Shown piece after piece: positions 35,584 through 44,396 of a stretch of DNA of 64,000 nucleotides; the stretch's first letter is position 1, and each line of letters starts with the position of its first letter. A program made the translations under genes and the position numbers. The DNA lies in NCBI GenBank assembly GCA_963843365.1, contig CAWJKG010000001.1:248001-312000 (forward strand), in the 5' to 3' direction. The DNA comes from Bog-473 sp963843365 (lineage in GTDB: Bacteria; Actinomycetota; Acidimicrobiia; Acidimicrobiales; RAAP-2). The notes under the pieces are model-generated. The model ran no database searches, was not told the origin of the DNA, and saw only the letters and a list, made by a program, of their open reading frames with translations.

Positions 35584-36055
35584 GTGGAACTGTGGGAGCT
35601 GAGTGCCCGGGAGGCGTGCCGCGACACGTTGGCGCAGTACACGCACAGCGGGGACCGCTACATTCTCGAGGACTTCGCCGGGGCCTTCTGTGAAGACGGC
35701 GTCCTCGAGATCCGCGGGGCGGAGCCGCTGCGGGGACGCGCCGCCATCATCGGCGCGCTTCGGAGGCGCCACCGCGGCCCAGCAGGCCCAGAAGGACGCG
35801 GCCCGCAAGCGCAGCGCCGGCAACACGCGTCGGATTGTCCGTCACAACGTGACGAACATCCGGTTCGAGTCCCTCACCCCGGACGAGGCCGTCGTGGCCA
35901 GTTACTTCACGGTGATCACCGAGATCGGACTGGACCACATGGGCCGCTACCGCGACCACTTCGTACCCGTGGGTGGCCGCTGGTTGATTGCGCACCGCTT
36001 CGTCTCAACAGACTGGCGGTCGCCGGACACGACCTTCGGACCCGTGCCGGACTAG
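35584..36055 (+). CDS. SnoaL/NTF2-like protein (frameshifted)
   Basis: About 157 aa from a GTG at 35584. The first part (WELSAREACRDTLAQYTHSG, FAGAFCEDGVLEIRG, LRGRAAIIGAL) and the second part (RIVRHNVTNIRFESLTPDEA, SYFTVITEIGLDHMGRYRDH, GGRWLIAHRFVSTDWRS) are the two halves of a SnoaL-like cone fold, read in different frames with a one-base shift near 35758. Family members are dehydratases, isomerases or ligand binders for polyketide or steroid rings. Its TAG stop overlaps the stop of the convergent acyl-CoA dehydrogenase in a shared CTAG. Confidence 0.72.
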
Positions 36056-38208
36056 TTGATCAGCGGGTCACGGGGCAGCCCGAGGATCCGTTCGCCGATC
36101 TGGTTCCGCTTGATCTCCGAGGTGCCGCCCGCGATCGACATGCCGCGGTGCATCAGCACCATGCCCGACACCATGGCACCGGCACCCTCGCTGTAGAGGG
36201 TCTCGGGACCGCTGACGGCGGCGTTGATCGCCGCCGCCTCGTGGCCGATTTCGGAGAGGACCAGTTTTGTGACGTTGCCCTCGGGGCCTGGGCCGCCGCC
36301 GATGAGCGCACGGTGGGCGGTACGCATGTTGAGCAGCGCCACCGCTTCGGTCTGCGCAATGTAGCGACCGATCCGTCCAGCCCCCCCGGGGAGGCGCTCA
36401 GGGTGGGCGTCGAAAGGCGCGAGCACCATGGCGGCCGGCGTGGTCTGCCCGCCCTGCCCACCGCCGATGGACACGCTCTCGTTTCCGAGCGTGGCGCGGG
36501 CGACCTTCCAGCCCCCGTTCACCGGCCCCACGACGTCGTCGTCGGGCACGAAGACATCGTTGAAGAAGACCTCGTTGAACTCCGAGTGCCCCGTGACCAT
36601 GCGGAGCGGGCGCACCTCGACGCCCTCGGCGTGCATGTCGATCACCATCGTCGTGATGCCGTCGTGCTTGGGCGCGTTGGGATCGGTGCGGATGGTGGCC
36701 AACCCGAAGCTGGCGTAGTGGGCGCCGCTGGTCCAGACCTTCTGCCCGTTGACCAGCCACCCCCCTCGACGCGGGTACCCCGGGTGGTGACGCCGGCGGC
36801 GTCGCTGCCGGCGTCGGGCTCGCTGAAGAGCTGACACCAGATGACGTCCTGGCGCAGTGCGGGCAAGACCCAGCGGGAGACCTGGTCCTCGGTGGCGTTC
36901 TGGATCAGCGTGAGGATCACCCAGCCCGTGATGCCGTACTGCGGCCGCCGGACGCCGACCGCCGCGAACTCCTGCTCGATCACGAGCTGCTCCACGGCGC
37001 CGGCGTCGCGTCCCCACGGCTTGGGCCAGTGCGGCATGACGTATCCGGTCTCGATCATCGCGGCGCGCTGTGCCGCGGCGTCGAGCCCCTGCACCCGCTC
37101 AGCGAAGGCACGCACCTCGTCGCGCATCGGCTCGGCTTCGGGCGGGAGGTCGACGCTACGGGTGCGCGTGGCGCCGGCCCGCACCAGGTCCGTGATGTCG
37201 CGGGCGGCGTCTTCGGCGTCGACGATCGCTTTGAGCGCGGTCGCCCGGCGGAGATACAGGTGGGCGTCGTGCTCCCAGGTGAAGCCGATGCCCCCGTGCA
37301 CCTGGATGTTGAGCTGCGCGCACTCGTCCGCCGCGGGGAGTGCCGAGCGCGGCGGCGATGGCGGCGGCGTAGGACAACTGGCCGTCGTCCTCGTCTGCCG
37401 CACGGGCGGCGTCCCACACGGCACCGGTCGCCAGCTCGGCGGCCACGAGCATGTTGGCACAGTGGTGCTTGACCGCCTGGAAGGTGGCGATGGGCCGGCC
37501 GAACTGCACGCGCACCTTGGCGTACGCGGCCGCCTGCTGCGTGCATTCGGTCGCAATGCCGACCGCCTCGGCGGCCACGAGCATCCGGCCCAGGTCGACC
37601 AGGGCAAGTCGCCCAGCGGGAATCACGTCGGCCGCCGCACCGTCGAGCGTGACCCTGGCCGCCCGCCGCGTCGGGTCGAGGTTGCGCGGCACCTCCACCT
37701 GCACGCCGCCGCCCGCCACGTCGACCACCACGACGTCGTCGCCCGAGGGGAGGACAAGAAGGTGGGCGAGGCCACCGCCCAGGACCGCCGGGGCAGAACC
37801 GGCGGCGCGCCCGTCGCGCACCGCGACGTCGGCCTGCAGCGCCACGCCGGCCACGACGGACCCGTCGGCCAGGCCGGGCAACAGCCGGGCGCGCTGCTCG
37901 TCGGATCCCGCCGCCGCAATGACGGCGCTGGCGATCACGCTCGGCAGGAACGGGCCCGGGGTCAGGGCGCGACCGAGCTCTTCCACGACCACGACGAGCT
38001 CGGCCAGTCCGAAGCCCGAGCCACCGAGGTCCTCGGGGAGATGCAGCCCGAGCCAGCCCAGGTCGGCGATGTCGCTCCAGAAGGACGGCAGGGTCTCGGT
38101 GTCGGCTTCGAGCAGAGCCCGGGCGGCCCCTCGGGAATCGTGTTTGGCCAGGAAATCCGAGGCCGTCTGACCCAAAGTGCGGTGGTCTTCGGTGAGGGCG
38201 ATGGGCAT
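36052..38208 (-). CDS. Fused two-domain acyl-CoA dehydrogenase, FadE34-like (two frameshifts)
   Basis: About 718 aa. The first half (MPIALTEDHRTLGQTASDFL to HGGIGFTWEHDAHLYLRRA) matches the non-catalytic subunit type and the second half (LFSEPDAGSDAAGVTTRG, NGQKVWTSGAHYASFG, AGGTSEIKRNQIGERILGLP) the catalytic type, so both subunits of a heteromeric dehydrogenase are on one chain. That is the layout of mycobacterial FadE34, which acts on steroid side-chain CoAs. Shifts occur at about 37345 and at a six-C run at 36760-36765, where indel errors are common. The ATG at 38208 lies 9 nt after GATACT of a recurrent dyad, so the mRNA is probably leaderless. Confidence 0.82.
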
Positions 38209-38212
38209 GGCG

Positions 38213-38230
38213 GAAAGAGTATCCTCTATT
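38213..38230 (-). promoter_or_regulatory. Recurrent dyad site 5 overlapping a leaderless promoter
   Basis: GAAAGAGTATCCTCTATT matches 15 of 18 positions of the dyad, the best copy in the window. On the reverse strand GATACT (or TACTCT) can serve as the -10 box, with the ATG of the FadE34-like gene 9 nt after GATACT, the same spacing as at 21557. Confidence 0.65.
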
Positions 38231-38313
38231 GTGGTTCGCGGGCCACGCCACCCTGCCACCGCACGGCCACATCACGCCAAAGAGGCACCCAGGTGGCTTG
38301 CCGGACCACCATC

Positions 38314-39213
38314 TCAGCCCCCCGCAGGATGCTGCCCCCACGCGGAGCGCCGCGCCGTGGCGCCCTCTGGATCCAGTTCTTCAGGGGACAGGTCCTCGTC
38401 CGACGGCATCGCCGCGGCCAGCATGTCGGCGGCCGAGCCCGGCAGGAGAAGTTGTTCCTGATAAATGGTCGCACCGAGGGCACCGGTGCGATCGCGCAGG
38501 GAGCCGTGATAAGCGCCGCGCGCACTGCGCGCCTTTATCGGGCGCAGGTCGACGAGCACCCAGTCGTCGGCGCGGATGTCCTCCTGGAACCACGCCGAAT
38601 GGTCGATGGAGGGACCGCCGCGCCCTACGAGGGCCCGGTCCTGCTGCCCGAACCCGGTGCCGAGGTCCGACAGATACGCCAATCCGGCACGATGCACGAG
38701 GGGATCGTCGCCGAGCGACACGGCCGACCGTACCCACAGGCAGTCGGTGAAGACACCCTTGAGGAAGTCGGTCGGGGTGACGGGTCGCACATCGAGCAAC
38801 GGGTTCCATCCGCCCAGGGCGGTGTCCTCCGGATCCGGCACGTCGCGGCGGGGCGCATCGTCGAAGCGGGTGGCGTCGCTGTCGCTGTGGAAGGACGTCA
38901 CCATGGAGAAGATGACCTCGCCGTCCTGCACTGCGACCACGCGGCGGGCGGAGAAGGACCGCCCGTCCCGGTCGCGGTCGACCTCGAGGATCACGGGGAG
39001 GTCGCTGCGGCCGGCACGCAGGAAGTAGCCGTGAAATGAGTGTGGCAGCCTGCCGGGCTCGACGGTGGCGGCGGCCGCGAGCAGACACTGGGCCGCCACC
39101 TGGCCGCCGTAGAGGGTCCGGCGCGGGCCGTAGTTGGCGTTGCGGCCGCGGAACAGATCCTTGTCGACTCGTTCCAGCGTGAGCAGCGAACGCAGGTCGG
39201 CGGCGAGGTCCAT
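38314..39213 (-). CDS. tesB: Acyl-CoA thioesterase II
   Basis: A 299-aa double-hotdog thioesterase. Key blocks are LFRGRNANYGPRRTLYGGQV near the start, then AAATVEPGRLPHSFHGYFLR (the conserved HS.H.YFL motif) and DRDGRSFSARRVVAVQDG. The second domain has HRAGLAYLSDLG and the typical SIDHSAWFQEDIRADDWVLV, including the catalytic Asp of IDH. It hydrolyses medium/long-chain or branched acyl-CoAs to free acids. Start ATG at 39213, since the 10 residues upstream in this frame are not conserved-looking. It lies downstream on the reverse strand toward FadE34, with a separate promoter region of the latter in between. Confidence 0.85.
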   Translation of the reverse strand: MDLAADLRSLLTLERVDKDLFRGRNANYGPRRTLYGGQVAAQCLLAAAATVEPGRLPHSFHGYFLRAGRSDLPVILEVDRDRDGRSFSARRVVAVQDGEVIFSMVTSFHSDSDATRFDDAPRRDVPDPEDTALGGWNPLLDVRPVTPTDFLKGVFTDCLWVRSAVSLGDDPLVHRAGLAYLSDLGTGFGQQDRALVGRGGPSIDHSAWFQEDIRADDWVLVDLRPIKARSARGAYHGSLRDRTGALGATIYQEQLLLPGSAADMLAAAMPSDEDLSPEELDPEGATARRSAWGQHPAGG

Positions 39214-39311
39214 GCTCCAGAGTGTGCAGGGCGGAGCCCGCAAGGCAAGTGGAAGCGCTCACCTCTCCGTCCAGTGCGACCCGGCTGCGTCGTGGGCTAG
39301 ACAGGCGTTCG

Positions 39312-40163
39312 ATGCCGAGGGACATCCGGGAACTGGGCGACGACCCGGAGGCCTACGCCGCCGAGCTGCGACGGCGGTGGGGAGGCCTCCTGAGCTATCG
39401 CTACCTCGGGCGGAGTTGGTCGTCGATGGACCTCGGCCCGACGGACAACACGGTCACGCTTCGGCGCGACATGCGCGGCCCCACCGGTGCCATCCTGCTG
39501 GCGGTGCTCGGGATCGCCGCGCCCGAGGGGGGCGGACGGTCCGACCTCGAAGCGGTCCCCAACCCGGTCATCCACTCGTGCCAGGTCCTCGACCCGGGAA
39601 AGGACGTCCGGCGCATGGAGATCGTGTCGGAGGTCCTCAAGGTAGGGCGCCAGATGGGGTACAGCCGTTCACGCATTGTCGATGCGGACGAGCCGGACCG
39701 GGTGCTCGCGCTGACCGAGGGCCAAGGGGTCAGCATCGGCAGACCGCCGGCGGGGTTGGGGCGGATGCCGGTGGAGCCGATCGTGGTGCACGACGGCCCA
39801 GACCTGCCGCCGCTGTGGCAGGTGTTCGGCGCGGCGCGTCGGCCGGACGGCCACTGGGCCCTCCCCGTGTTGTCGTCGGAGGTCGCCTCACCGGACGCGG
39901 CGTTGCATCTCGGACCTCAGTTCGTGCTCCTGGAGACCGTTGCGCTCGAAATGGCGATGGAGGCCGCCGGCACCGACCGGGTGCGGGCGACCTCGTCCCA
40001 CGTCATGTTCCTGGCCCGGGGCAAGGTCGGCCCCTTCCGGGCGGAGGCCGAGCCCGTGCGGGGATCCGACGGGGTGCTGGCGGTCCGGACCATCCTCCAC
40101 GACGAGGGTGACGGCGACCGCGCCGTGACGTCGGGTTCCTACCAGTTCGGGGTGGACGACTGA
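39312..40163 (+). CDS. Hotdog-fold protein, PaaI/double-hotdog type
   Basis: A 283-aa protein from the ATG at 39312, divergent from the TesB gene. N-terminal text (LLSYRYLGRSWSSMDLGPTD, DMRGPTGAILLAVLGIAAPE) and the second half (HLGPQFVLLETVALEMAMEA, HVMFLARGKVGPFRAEAEPV) fit two hotdog domains, the second with a typical strand block. It might be a thioesterase or a non-catalytic acyl-CoA binder. No definite family is named. It runs convergent with the hydrolase at 40171 after 7 bp. Confidence 0.6.
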   Translation: MPRDIRELGDDPEAYAAELRRRWGGLLSYRYLGRSWSSMDLGPTDNTVTLRRDMRGPTGAILLAVLGIAAPEGGGRSDLEAVPNPVIHSCQVLDPGKDVRRMEIVSEVLKVGRQMGYSRSRIVDADEPDRVLALTEGQGVSIGRPPAGLGRMPVEPIVVHDGPDLPPLWQVFGAARRPDGHWALPVLSSEVASPDAALHLGPQFVLLETVALEMAMEAAGTDRVRATSSHVMFLARGKVGPFRAEAEPVRGSDGVLAVRTILHDEGDGDRAVTSGSYQFGVDD

Positions 40164-40170
40164 GCGGAGG

Positions 40171-41214
40171 TTAGCCCCGGCGTGCGTCGCGCACCGCACG
40201 AACCCATGCGGCCCACGTGTCGATGCGGAGCCAGTAGAGCTCCCGTGTCCCGGCAAAGTTGTGCATGTGAGCCATGCGCGGGCAGACGAAGAGGTCGACG
40301 CTCGAGGCCGACTCGTAGATGCGGGGCTCACCTCGTGGGTCGACGAGGACGTCGCGCTCGCCCAACGCAACGAGGACGGGGCAGCGGATGGCGGCCGCCT
40401 CGGCGAGTGTGGATCCCGGCGCGAGGCACCACAGGACGGCGGTGCCCGGGATGGTCGCCGATCCCCACGGCGGGACACGGCCGTGCCGCGCCGGATAGTC
40501 GTCGAGATCCCGCCGCACGACTTCCTGCTCGATGTCGTCGTAGTGGAAGCCCCATGCCATCGGCGACACCTCCGCCTCTGCGCCGTCCGGCGCCTGCGCC
40601 TCGGCCGGCGCCTGGGCCAGGGCGGGCGCATTGGTGAAGACCCCCGCGGCTGGTGGAGTGTCCCGTGGCACCCACGGGAGCGCGAGGGGCGGGCGACCCG
40701 GCGCGGCCGGTGGCTGCGTCCGCAGCGGGCTGTAGCCGAGGACGCCGACACCGTCGTACGCGTGATAGCGGCCCTGCTGCACAATGGTGAAGGCGCCACC
40801 CATCGACTGGCCGATGCCGATCGTCAGCGGGTCGGTGACCGGTGCGAGTCCGTCGATCAAGGTGCCGGCCGCGAGCTTCTGCCGTACGACCGCCTCGGCG
40901 GCCTCACTGGCCGCGATCACCGGAGCGAAGGTGAGCCGGTCCGGATCGTGCAGCGAGCTCTCGCCGACGCCGAGGTGATCGACCGAGACGAAGATCCACC
41001 CGCGTGCGGCGTGCCAGGAGGCTTGTGCGCCGGCTGATGGCCCGGGCAGGTCCTCGGTGAAGTAGCCGCGGCCGTACCCCGCTCCAGGCTTGGCAAAGCA
41101 GACGACCGGCTCGTCCGGGATCTCTTCGGGCGCCGTGACGGTGAGCGCGATGTGCGCCGGCTCGCCGAGACCGGCGGCCTCAGTGACGTCAATGCGGAGG
41201 TCGACTGACGGCAT
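40171..41214 (-). CDS. Alpha/beta hydrolase
   Basis: A 347-aa hydrolase. The nucleophile elbow is GIGQSMGG around residue 130, an acid in ALGERDVLVDP and the catalytic His in CPRMAHMHNFAGT complete the triad. VVCFAKPGAGYGRGYF near the N-terminus resembles the oxyanion loop. The region ~205-235 is an Ala/Pro/Glu-rich insertion (APALAQAPAEAQAPDGAEAE). The substrate is unknown, perhaps an ester or cleaved pathway product. It lies 48 bp downstream of the SDR gene on the same strand, so they may be cotranscribed. Confidence 0.78.
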   Translation of the reverse strand: MPSVDLRIDVTEAAGLGEPAHIALTVTAPEEIPDEPVVCFAKPGAGYGRGYFTEDLPGPSAGAQASWHAARGWIFVSVDHLGVGESSLHDPDRLTFAPVIAASEAAEAVVRQKLAAGTLIDGLAPVTDPLTIGIGQSMGGAFTIVQQGRYHAYDGVGVLGYSPLRTQPPAAPGRPPLALPWVPRDTPPAAGVFTNAPALAQAPAEAQAPDGAEAEVSPMAWGFHYDDIEQEVVRRDLDDYPARHGRVPPWGSATIPGTAVLWCLAPGSTLAEAAAIRCPVLVALGERDVLVDPRGEPRIYESASSVDLFVCPRMAHMHNFAGTRELYWLRIDTWAAWVRAVRDARRG

Positions 41215-41262
41215 CGTCGCTCCCCGGCTCCCGCTCCCGCCCCGCTTCTGTGCCCAATCTCG

Positions 41263-42021
41263 CTATTTGGGGGCGAAACGGGTCGCCGCGTCGAGGCGAA
41301 TGCAGAGACCGTTGAGCATCGGGTTCTCGACGATCGCGACCGCCAGCTTGCCGTACTCCTCCGGGCGACCCAACCGCTTGGGGAACGCGGCGTCCTTCGT
41401 CAACGCCGCCGCGAACTCGTCGCTGATGCCCTCGGTCAGGCCGGTGGCGAAGAGGCTCGGCGCAATGGCCATGGCCCTAATGCCCAGGCTGCCGAGGTCG
41501 CGGGCCATGGTGAACACCATGCCGACGATGCCGGACTTGGCGGCGGCGTAGGCGACCTGGCCGATCTGGCCCTCGAAGGCGGCGATGGAGGCGGTGTCGA
41601 TCATGACCCCGCGCTCGCCGTCCTCGGGCTCGTTGGTCGACATGTGGAACGCCTGCAGTCGGTTGAGATTGAACGTACCGATCAGATTCAACTCAATGGT
41701 CCTGCGGAACGTGTCCAGAGGGTGCGGGCCCTCCTTCGTGAGCGTGCGCTTGGCGGCGCCCCCTCCGGCGGTGTTGACGGCGATGTGCAGCCCACCCAAC
41801 GCGGCGACCGCGTCGGCGAGCGCGGACTCGGTCTGGGCCTCGTCGAGGATGTTGACCTCGTGGAACGTCCCGCCGAGCTCCTTGGCGACCTCCGGACCGG
41901 CGGTGTTCGGCAGGTCGAGGATGGCAATGTCGGCGCCCTTGGCCCGAAGCAGTTCGGCCGACGCCTTGGCCATGCCCGAAGCCCCGCCGACGATGACGGC
42001 CTTCTTTCCCTGGATCTCCAC
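41263..42021 (-). CDS. Short-chain dehydrogenase, 3-hydroxyacyl-CoA dehydrogenase type 2-like
   Basis: A 252-aa SDR from the GTG at 42021 (AGAGAGGAC ribosome site). The cofactor motif is VIVGGASGMAKASAELLRAK with Asp in AILDLPN, favouring NAD. The NTAGGG block, a Ser in IDTASIAAFEGQIGQ, and YAAAKSG (Tyr/Lys) give the catalytic residues. The sequence style is that of HSD10/FadB2-type enzymes that oxidise 3-hydroxyacyl-CoAs, fitting the surrounding beta-oxidation genes. The 248-bp gap to the divergent crotonase holds recurrent dyad site 6. Confidence 0.85.
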   Translation of the reverse strand: MEIQGKKAVIVGGASGMAKASAELLRAKGADIAILDLPNTAGPEVAKELGGTFHEVNILDEAQTESALADAVAALGGLHIAVNTAGGGAAKRTLTKEGPHPLDTFRRTIELNLIGTFNLNRLQAFHMSTNEPEDGERGVMIDTASIAAFEGQIGQVAYAAAKSGIVGMVFTMARDLGSLGIRAMAIAPSLFATGLTEGISDEFAAALTKDAAFPKRLGRPEEYGKLAVAIVENPMLNGLCIRLDAATRFAPK

Positions 42022-42213
42022 GGTCGTGTCCTCTCTGCTCTCTTGCGACGCTGTCTTGTCCGACTTGCTCTGTCGTCTGCTGCGATGATTCGTGCCCGCA
42101 GGTGCCCTGCGGTCGTACGGTCCTCGGCCGTGTCGACCCGCGAACCCGGTCGACGCGTCTGTGTGATGCTGGCTGGCCCGCAGACCCGACCGCAAACCGG
42201 GGAAGCCTCGCGG

Positions 42214-42231
42214 AATAGAGTGTACCGTTTC
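42214..42231. promoter_or_regulatory. Recurrent dyad site 6 between SDR and crotonase
   Basis: AATAGAGTGTACCGTTTC: the left half AATAGAGT is a perfect match to the dyad; 13 of 18 overall. A -10-like hexamer is present in both directions (TAGAGT forward, TACACT reverse), so it may serve the crotonase at 42270 and the SDR at 42021. Confidence 0.5.
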
Positions 42232-42269
42232 GCCTTGCACCGTTGCATGTTGCAGGCTCAGGAGGATCA

Positions 42270-43046
42270 ATGGAACGCGCAGCCATCCTGTTCGACGTCG
42301 CCGACAACGTGGCCACCATCACGTTGAACCGGCCGGACGCGTTGAACTCGTTCAACAACGACATGGCCGCGGACATGCAATGGGCCTGGGAGACCGTGCG
42401 CGATACGGACGACATCTACTGCGTGGTGCTGCAGGCCAACGGTGACCGCGCCTTCTGCACCGGTGTGGACATCCGGGGCGGCGACCTCTGGTTCATGAAG
42501 GACAACGACTTCAACAGCTTCGATCCGGGTGAGACGCTGGGCCCCAAGCTGCAGTACAAGGTGTGGAAGCCGGTCGTGACCGCGGTGCACGGCCTCTGCG
42601 CGGGCGGGGCACAGTATTTCCTGAACGAGTCCGACATCATCATCTGCTCTGACGACGCGGTGTTCTTCGACCCGCACGCCAACGTCGGCATCGTCAGCGC
42701 GCTCGAGCCCATCGGCATGTTGCACCGTGGCGTTCCCCTGGGCGATGTCCTGCGTTGGGCGCTCATGGGGAACGAAGAACGCATCACGGCGGAGACGGCG
42801 CTCAGGCTGGGTCTGGTGACCGAGATAGTGGCCAGAGACGCGTTGCGTGCACGGGCCCGCGAGATTGCGCTGTCGATTGCGCGGCGCAACCCGAAAGCGA
42901 TTCAGGGGACCATCCGGGCCATTTGGGAGTCCCTCGACATGACGCGCACGCCGGCTCTGCAGAACGGGTTCTCGTACACGCTCATCGGCAACTATCCCTC
43001 CAATCCGCCGCCGCCCCGGGACAAGTCGGAGACCCAGTACCGCTGA
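42270..43046 (+). CDS. Enoyl-CoA hydratase/isomerase
   Basis: A 258-aa crotonase-family protein. The ATG at 42270 follows CAGGAGGATC; a TTG further upstream is in frame but has no ribosome site. It contains VATITLNRPDALNSFNNDMA, the oxyanion block DRAFCTGVDIRGG, AVHGLCAGGAQYFLNESDII and HANVGIVSALEPIGMLHRGV. The Glu at the second position of the active site is plausible in SALEP. C-terminal residues (IGNYPSNPPPPRDKSETQYR) are longer and Pro-rich compared with the other crotonases here. Followed after 106 bp by the CoA-transferase in the same direction. Confidence 0.88.
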   Translation: MERAAILFDVADNVATITLNRPDALNSFNNDMAADMQWAWETVRDTDDIYCVVLQANGDRAFCTGVDIRGGDLWFMKDNDFNSFDPGETLGPKLQYKVWKPVVTAVHGLCAGGAQYFLNESDIIICSDDAVFFDPHANVGIVSALEPIGMLHRGVPLGDVLRWALMGNEERITAETALRLGLVTEIVARDALRARAREIALSIARRNPKAIQGTIRAIWESLDMTRTPALQNGFSYTLIGNYPSNPPPPRDKSETQYR

Positions 43047-43152
43047 CCGCACGACACGCACTGGCCGACGCCGCCGAACTGGAATACCGTCCCTCCACCA
43101 TCGTGAGCGCTCTCGAGTCCATGCCCATCCCTTGCTCCCCATCCCCGGTCGC

Positions 43153-44376
43153 GTGACCGGTCCCCTCAGCGGCGTCCGCGTCGTCGAGATCGGAGTCTGG
43201 GTCGCCGGCCCCGGCGCCGGCGGCATCATGGCGGACTGGGGTGCCGACGTCGTGAAGATCGAGCCGCCCGAGGGCGATCCCTGTCGGACGTTCCTCAATG
43301 TCCTCGGTGGCGACCTGCCATCCAATCCGGTGTTCGAGCTGGATAACCGGGGCAAGCGCGCCATCGCCCTCGACCTGGCGAGCGAGCGGGGTGTTGCACT
43401 GGCGCACCAGCTCGTGGCCGGCGCCGATGTCTTCTTGACGAACCTCCGCCCGGCGGCCTTGGAACGCATCGGTCTTGGTCCGGACCAGGTCCACGAGCGG
43501 CACCCCGGTCTCGTCTACGCCATCATCACCGGCTACGGCTTGGAGGGACCGGACGCCGAGCGGGGCGCCTACGACGTGGCCGCCTTCTGGGCCCGGGCCG
43601 GCATCGCCGAGTCACTCCGTGCACCGGGCGGCCCGCTGCCCTTCCAGCGAGGGGGCATGGGCGACCACTCCGCGGCGATGACAGGCGCCGCCATGATCAG
43701 TGCCGCCCTGGTGGAGCAGGCACGCACGGGTCGCGGGCAGATCGTCTCGACCTCTCTGCTCCGCCAGGGTTGCTACACCATCGGCTTCGACCTGAACGTC
43801 ATGCTCATGTGGGGGAGGTCATTGGGCATCGGTACCCGGGAGACGATGTACAGCCCCGTCGTGAACAACTACACGGCCGGCGACGGTCGCGCGTTTTGGA
43901 TCGTCGGACTCGAGGGAGACCGTCACTGGCCTGCGCTGGCCCGCGCGGTGGGTCACCCGGAGTGGCTCACGGACGAACGCTTCGCCACCGGCACGGGCCG
44001 GGCCATAAACGCTCGCGAGCTCATCGGCCTGCTGGACGAGATTTTCGCCACGCGGCCGCTCAATGAGTGGGCCGAGGCCTTCGAGGCCGAGCCCGAACTC
44101 TTTTGGAGTCCTGTCAACACTCTCGAGGACGTCGTGGCCGATGAGCAGTTTCTCGCCGCCAAGGCGGTGGTCGACGTGCCCGACGAGCAGAGCAGCATGC
44201 CCATGCTGGCGACGCCGGCCGACTTCGACGGCGAGCCGCCCCGGCCGCGCTTTCGGGCTCCGCATCTCGGCGAGCACACGCGCGAGATCCTGGCCGAGCT
44301 GGACCTGCCCGCGGACGAGGTCGAGGAGTTGGTGTCCTCCGGCGTCGCCGTCGCCGAGACCCCGGGTGACCAGTAG
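43153..44376 (+). CDS. Type III CoA-transferase (CaiB/BaiF)
   Basis: A 407-aa transferase from the GTG at 43153. It has the family's opening VRVVEIGVWVAGPGAGGIMA, then WGADVVKIEPPEGDP and DNRGKRAIALDL, the catalytic Asp in RGGMGDHSAAM, and the closing SPVNTLEDVVADEQFLA and RAPHLGEHTREIL. It transfers CoA between carboxylic acids without free acid activation. Here it may recycle CoA from a beta-oxidation product onto a new substrate. A TTG at 43132 is an alternative start. The stop codon lies in the stem of a terminator-like hairpin. Confidence 0.88.
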   Translation: MTGPLSGVRVVEIGVWVAGPGAGGIMADWGADVVKIEPPEGDPCRTFLNVLGGDLPSNPVFELDNRGKRAIALDLASERGVALAHQLVAGADVFLTNLRPAALERIGLGPDQVHERHPGLVYAIITGYGLEGPDAERGAYDVAAFWARAGIAESLRAPGGPLPFQRGGMGDHSAAMTGAAMISAALVEQARTGRGQIVSTSLLRQGCYTIGFDLNVMLMWGRSLGIGTRETMYSPVVNNYTAGDGRAFWIVGLEGDRHWPALARAVGHPEWLTDERFATGTGRAINARELIGLLDEIFATRPLNEWAEAFEAEPELFWSPVNTLEDVVADEQFLAAKAVVDVPDEQSSMPMLATPADFDGEPPRPRFRAPHLGEHTREILAELDLPADEVEELVSSGVAVAETPGDQ

Positions 44377-44394
44377 ACGCGCAGCCGCGCGTCT
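44375..44394. terminator. Hairpin between convergent genes
   Basis: AGACGCGC/GCGCGTCT, a perfect 8-bp stem with the 4-nt loop AGCC. It overlaps the stop of the forward CoA-transferase and ends 2 bp before the stop of the reverse luciferase-like gene, so it may terminate both. There is no U-tract, as is usual for such actinobacterial hairpins. Confidence 0.6.
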
Positions 44395-44396
44395 CG

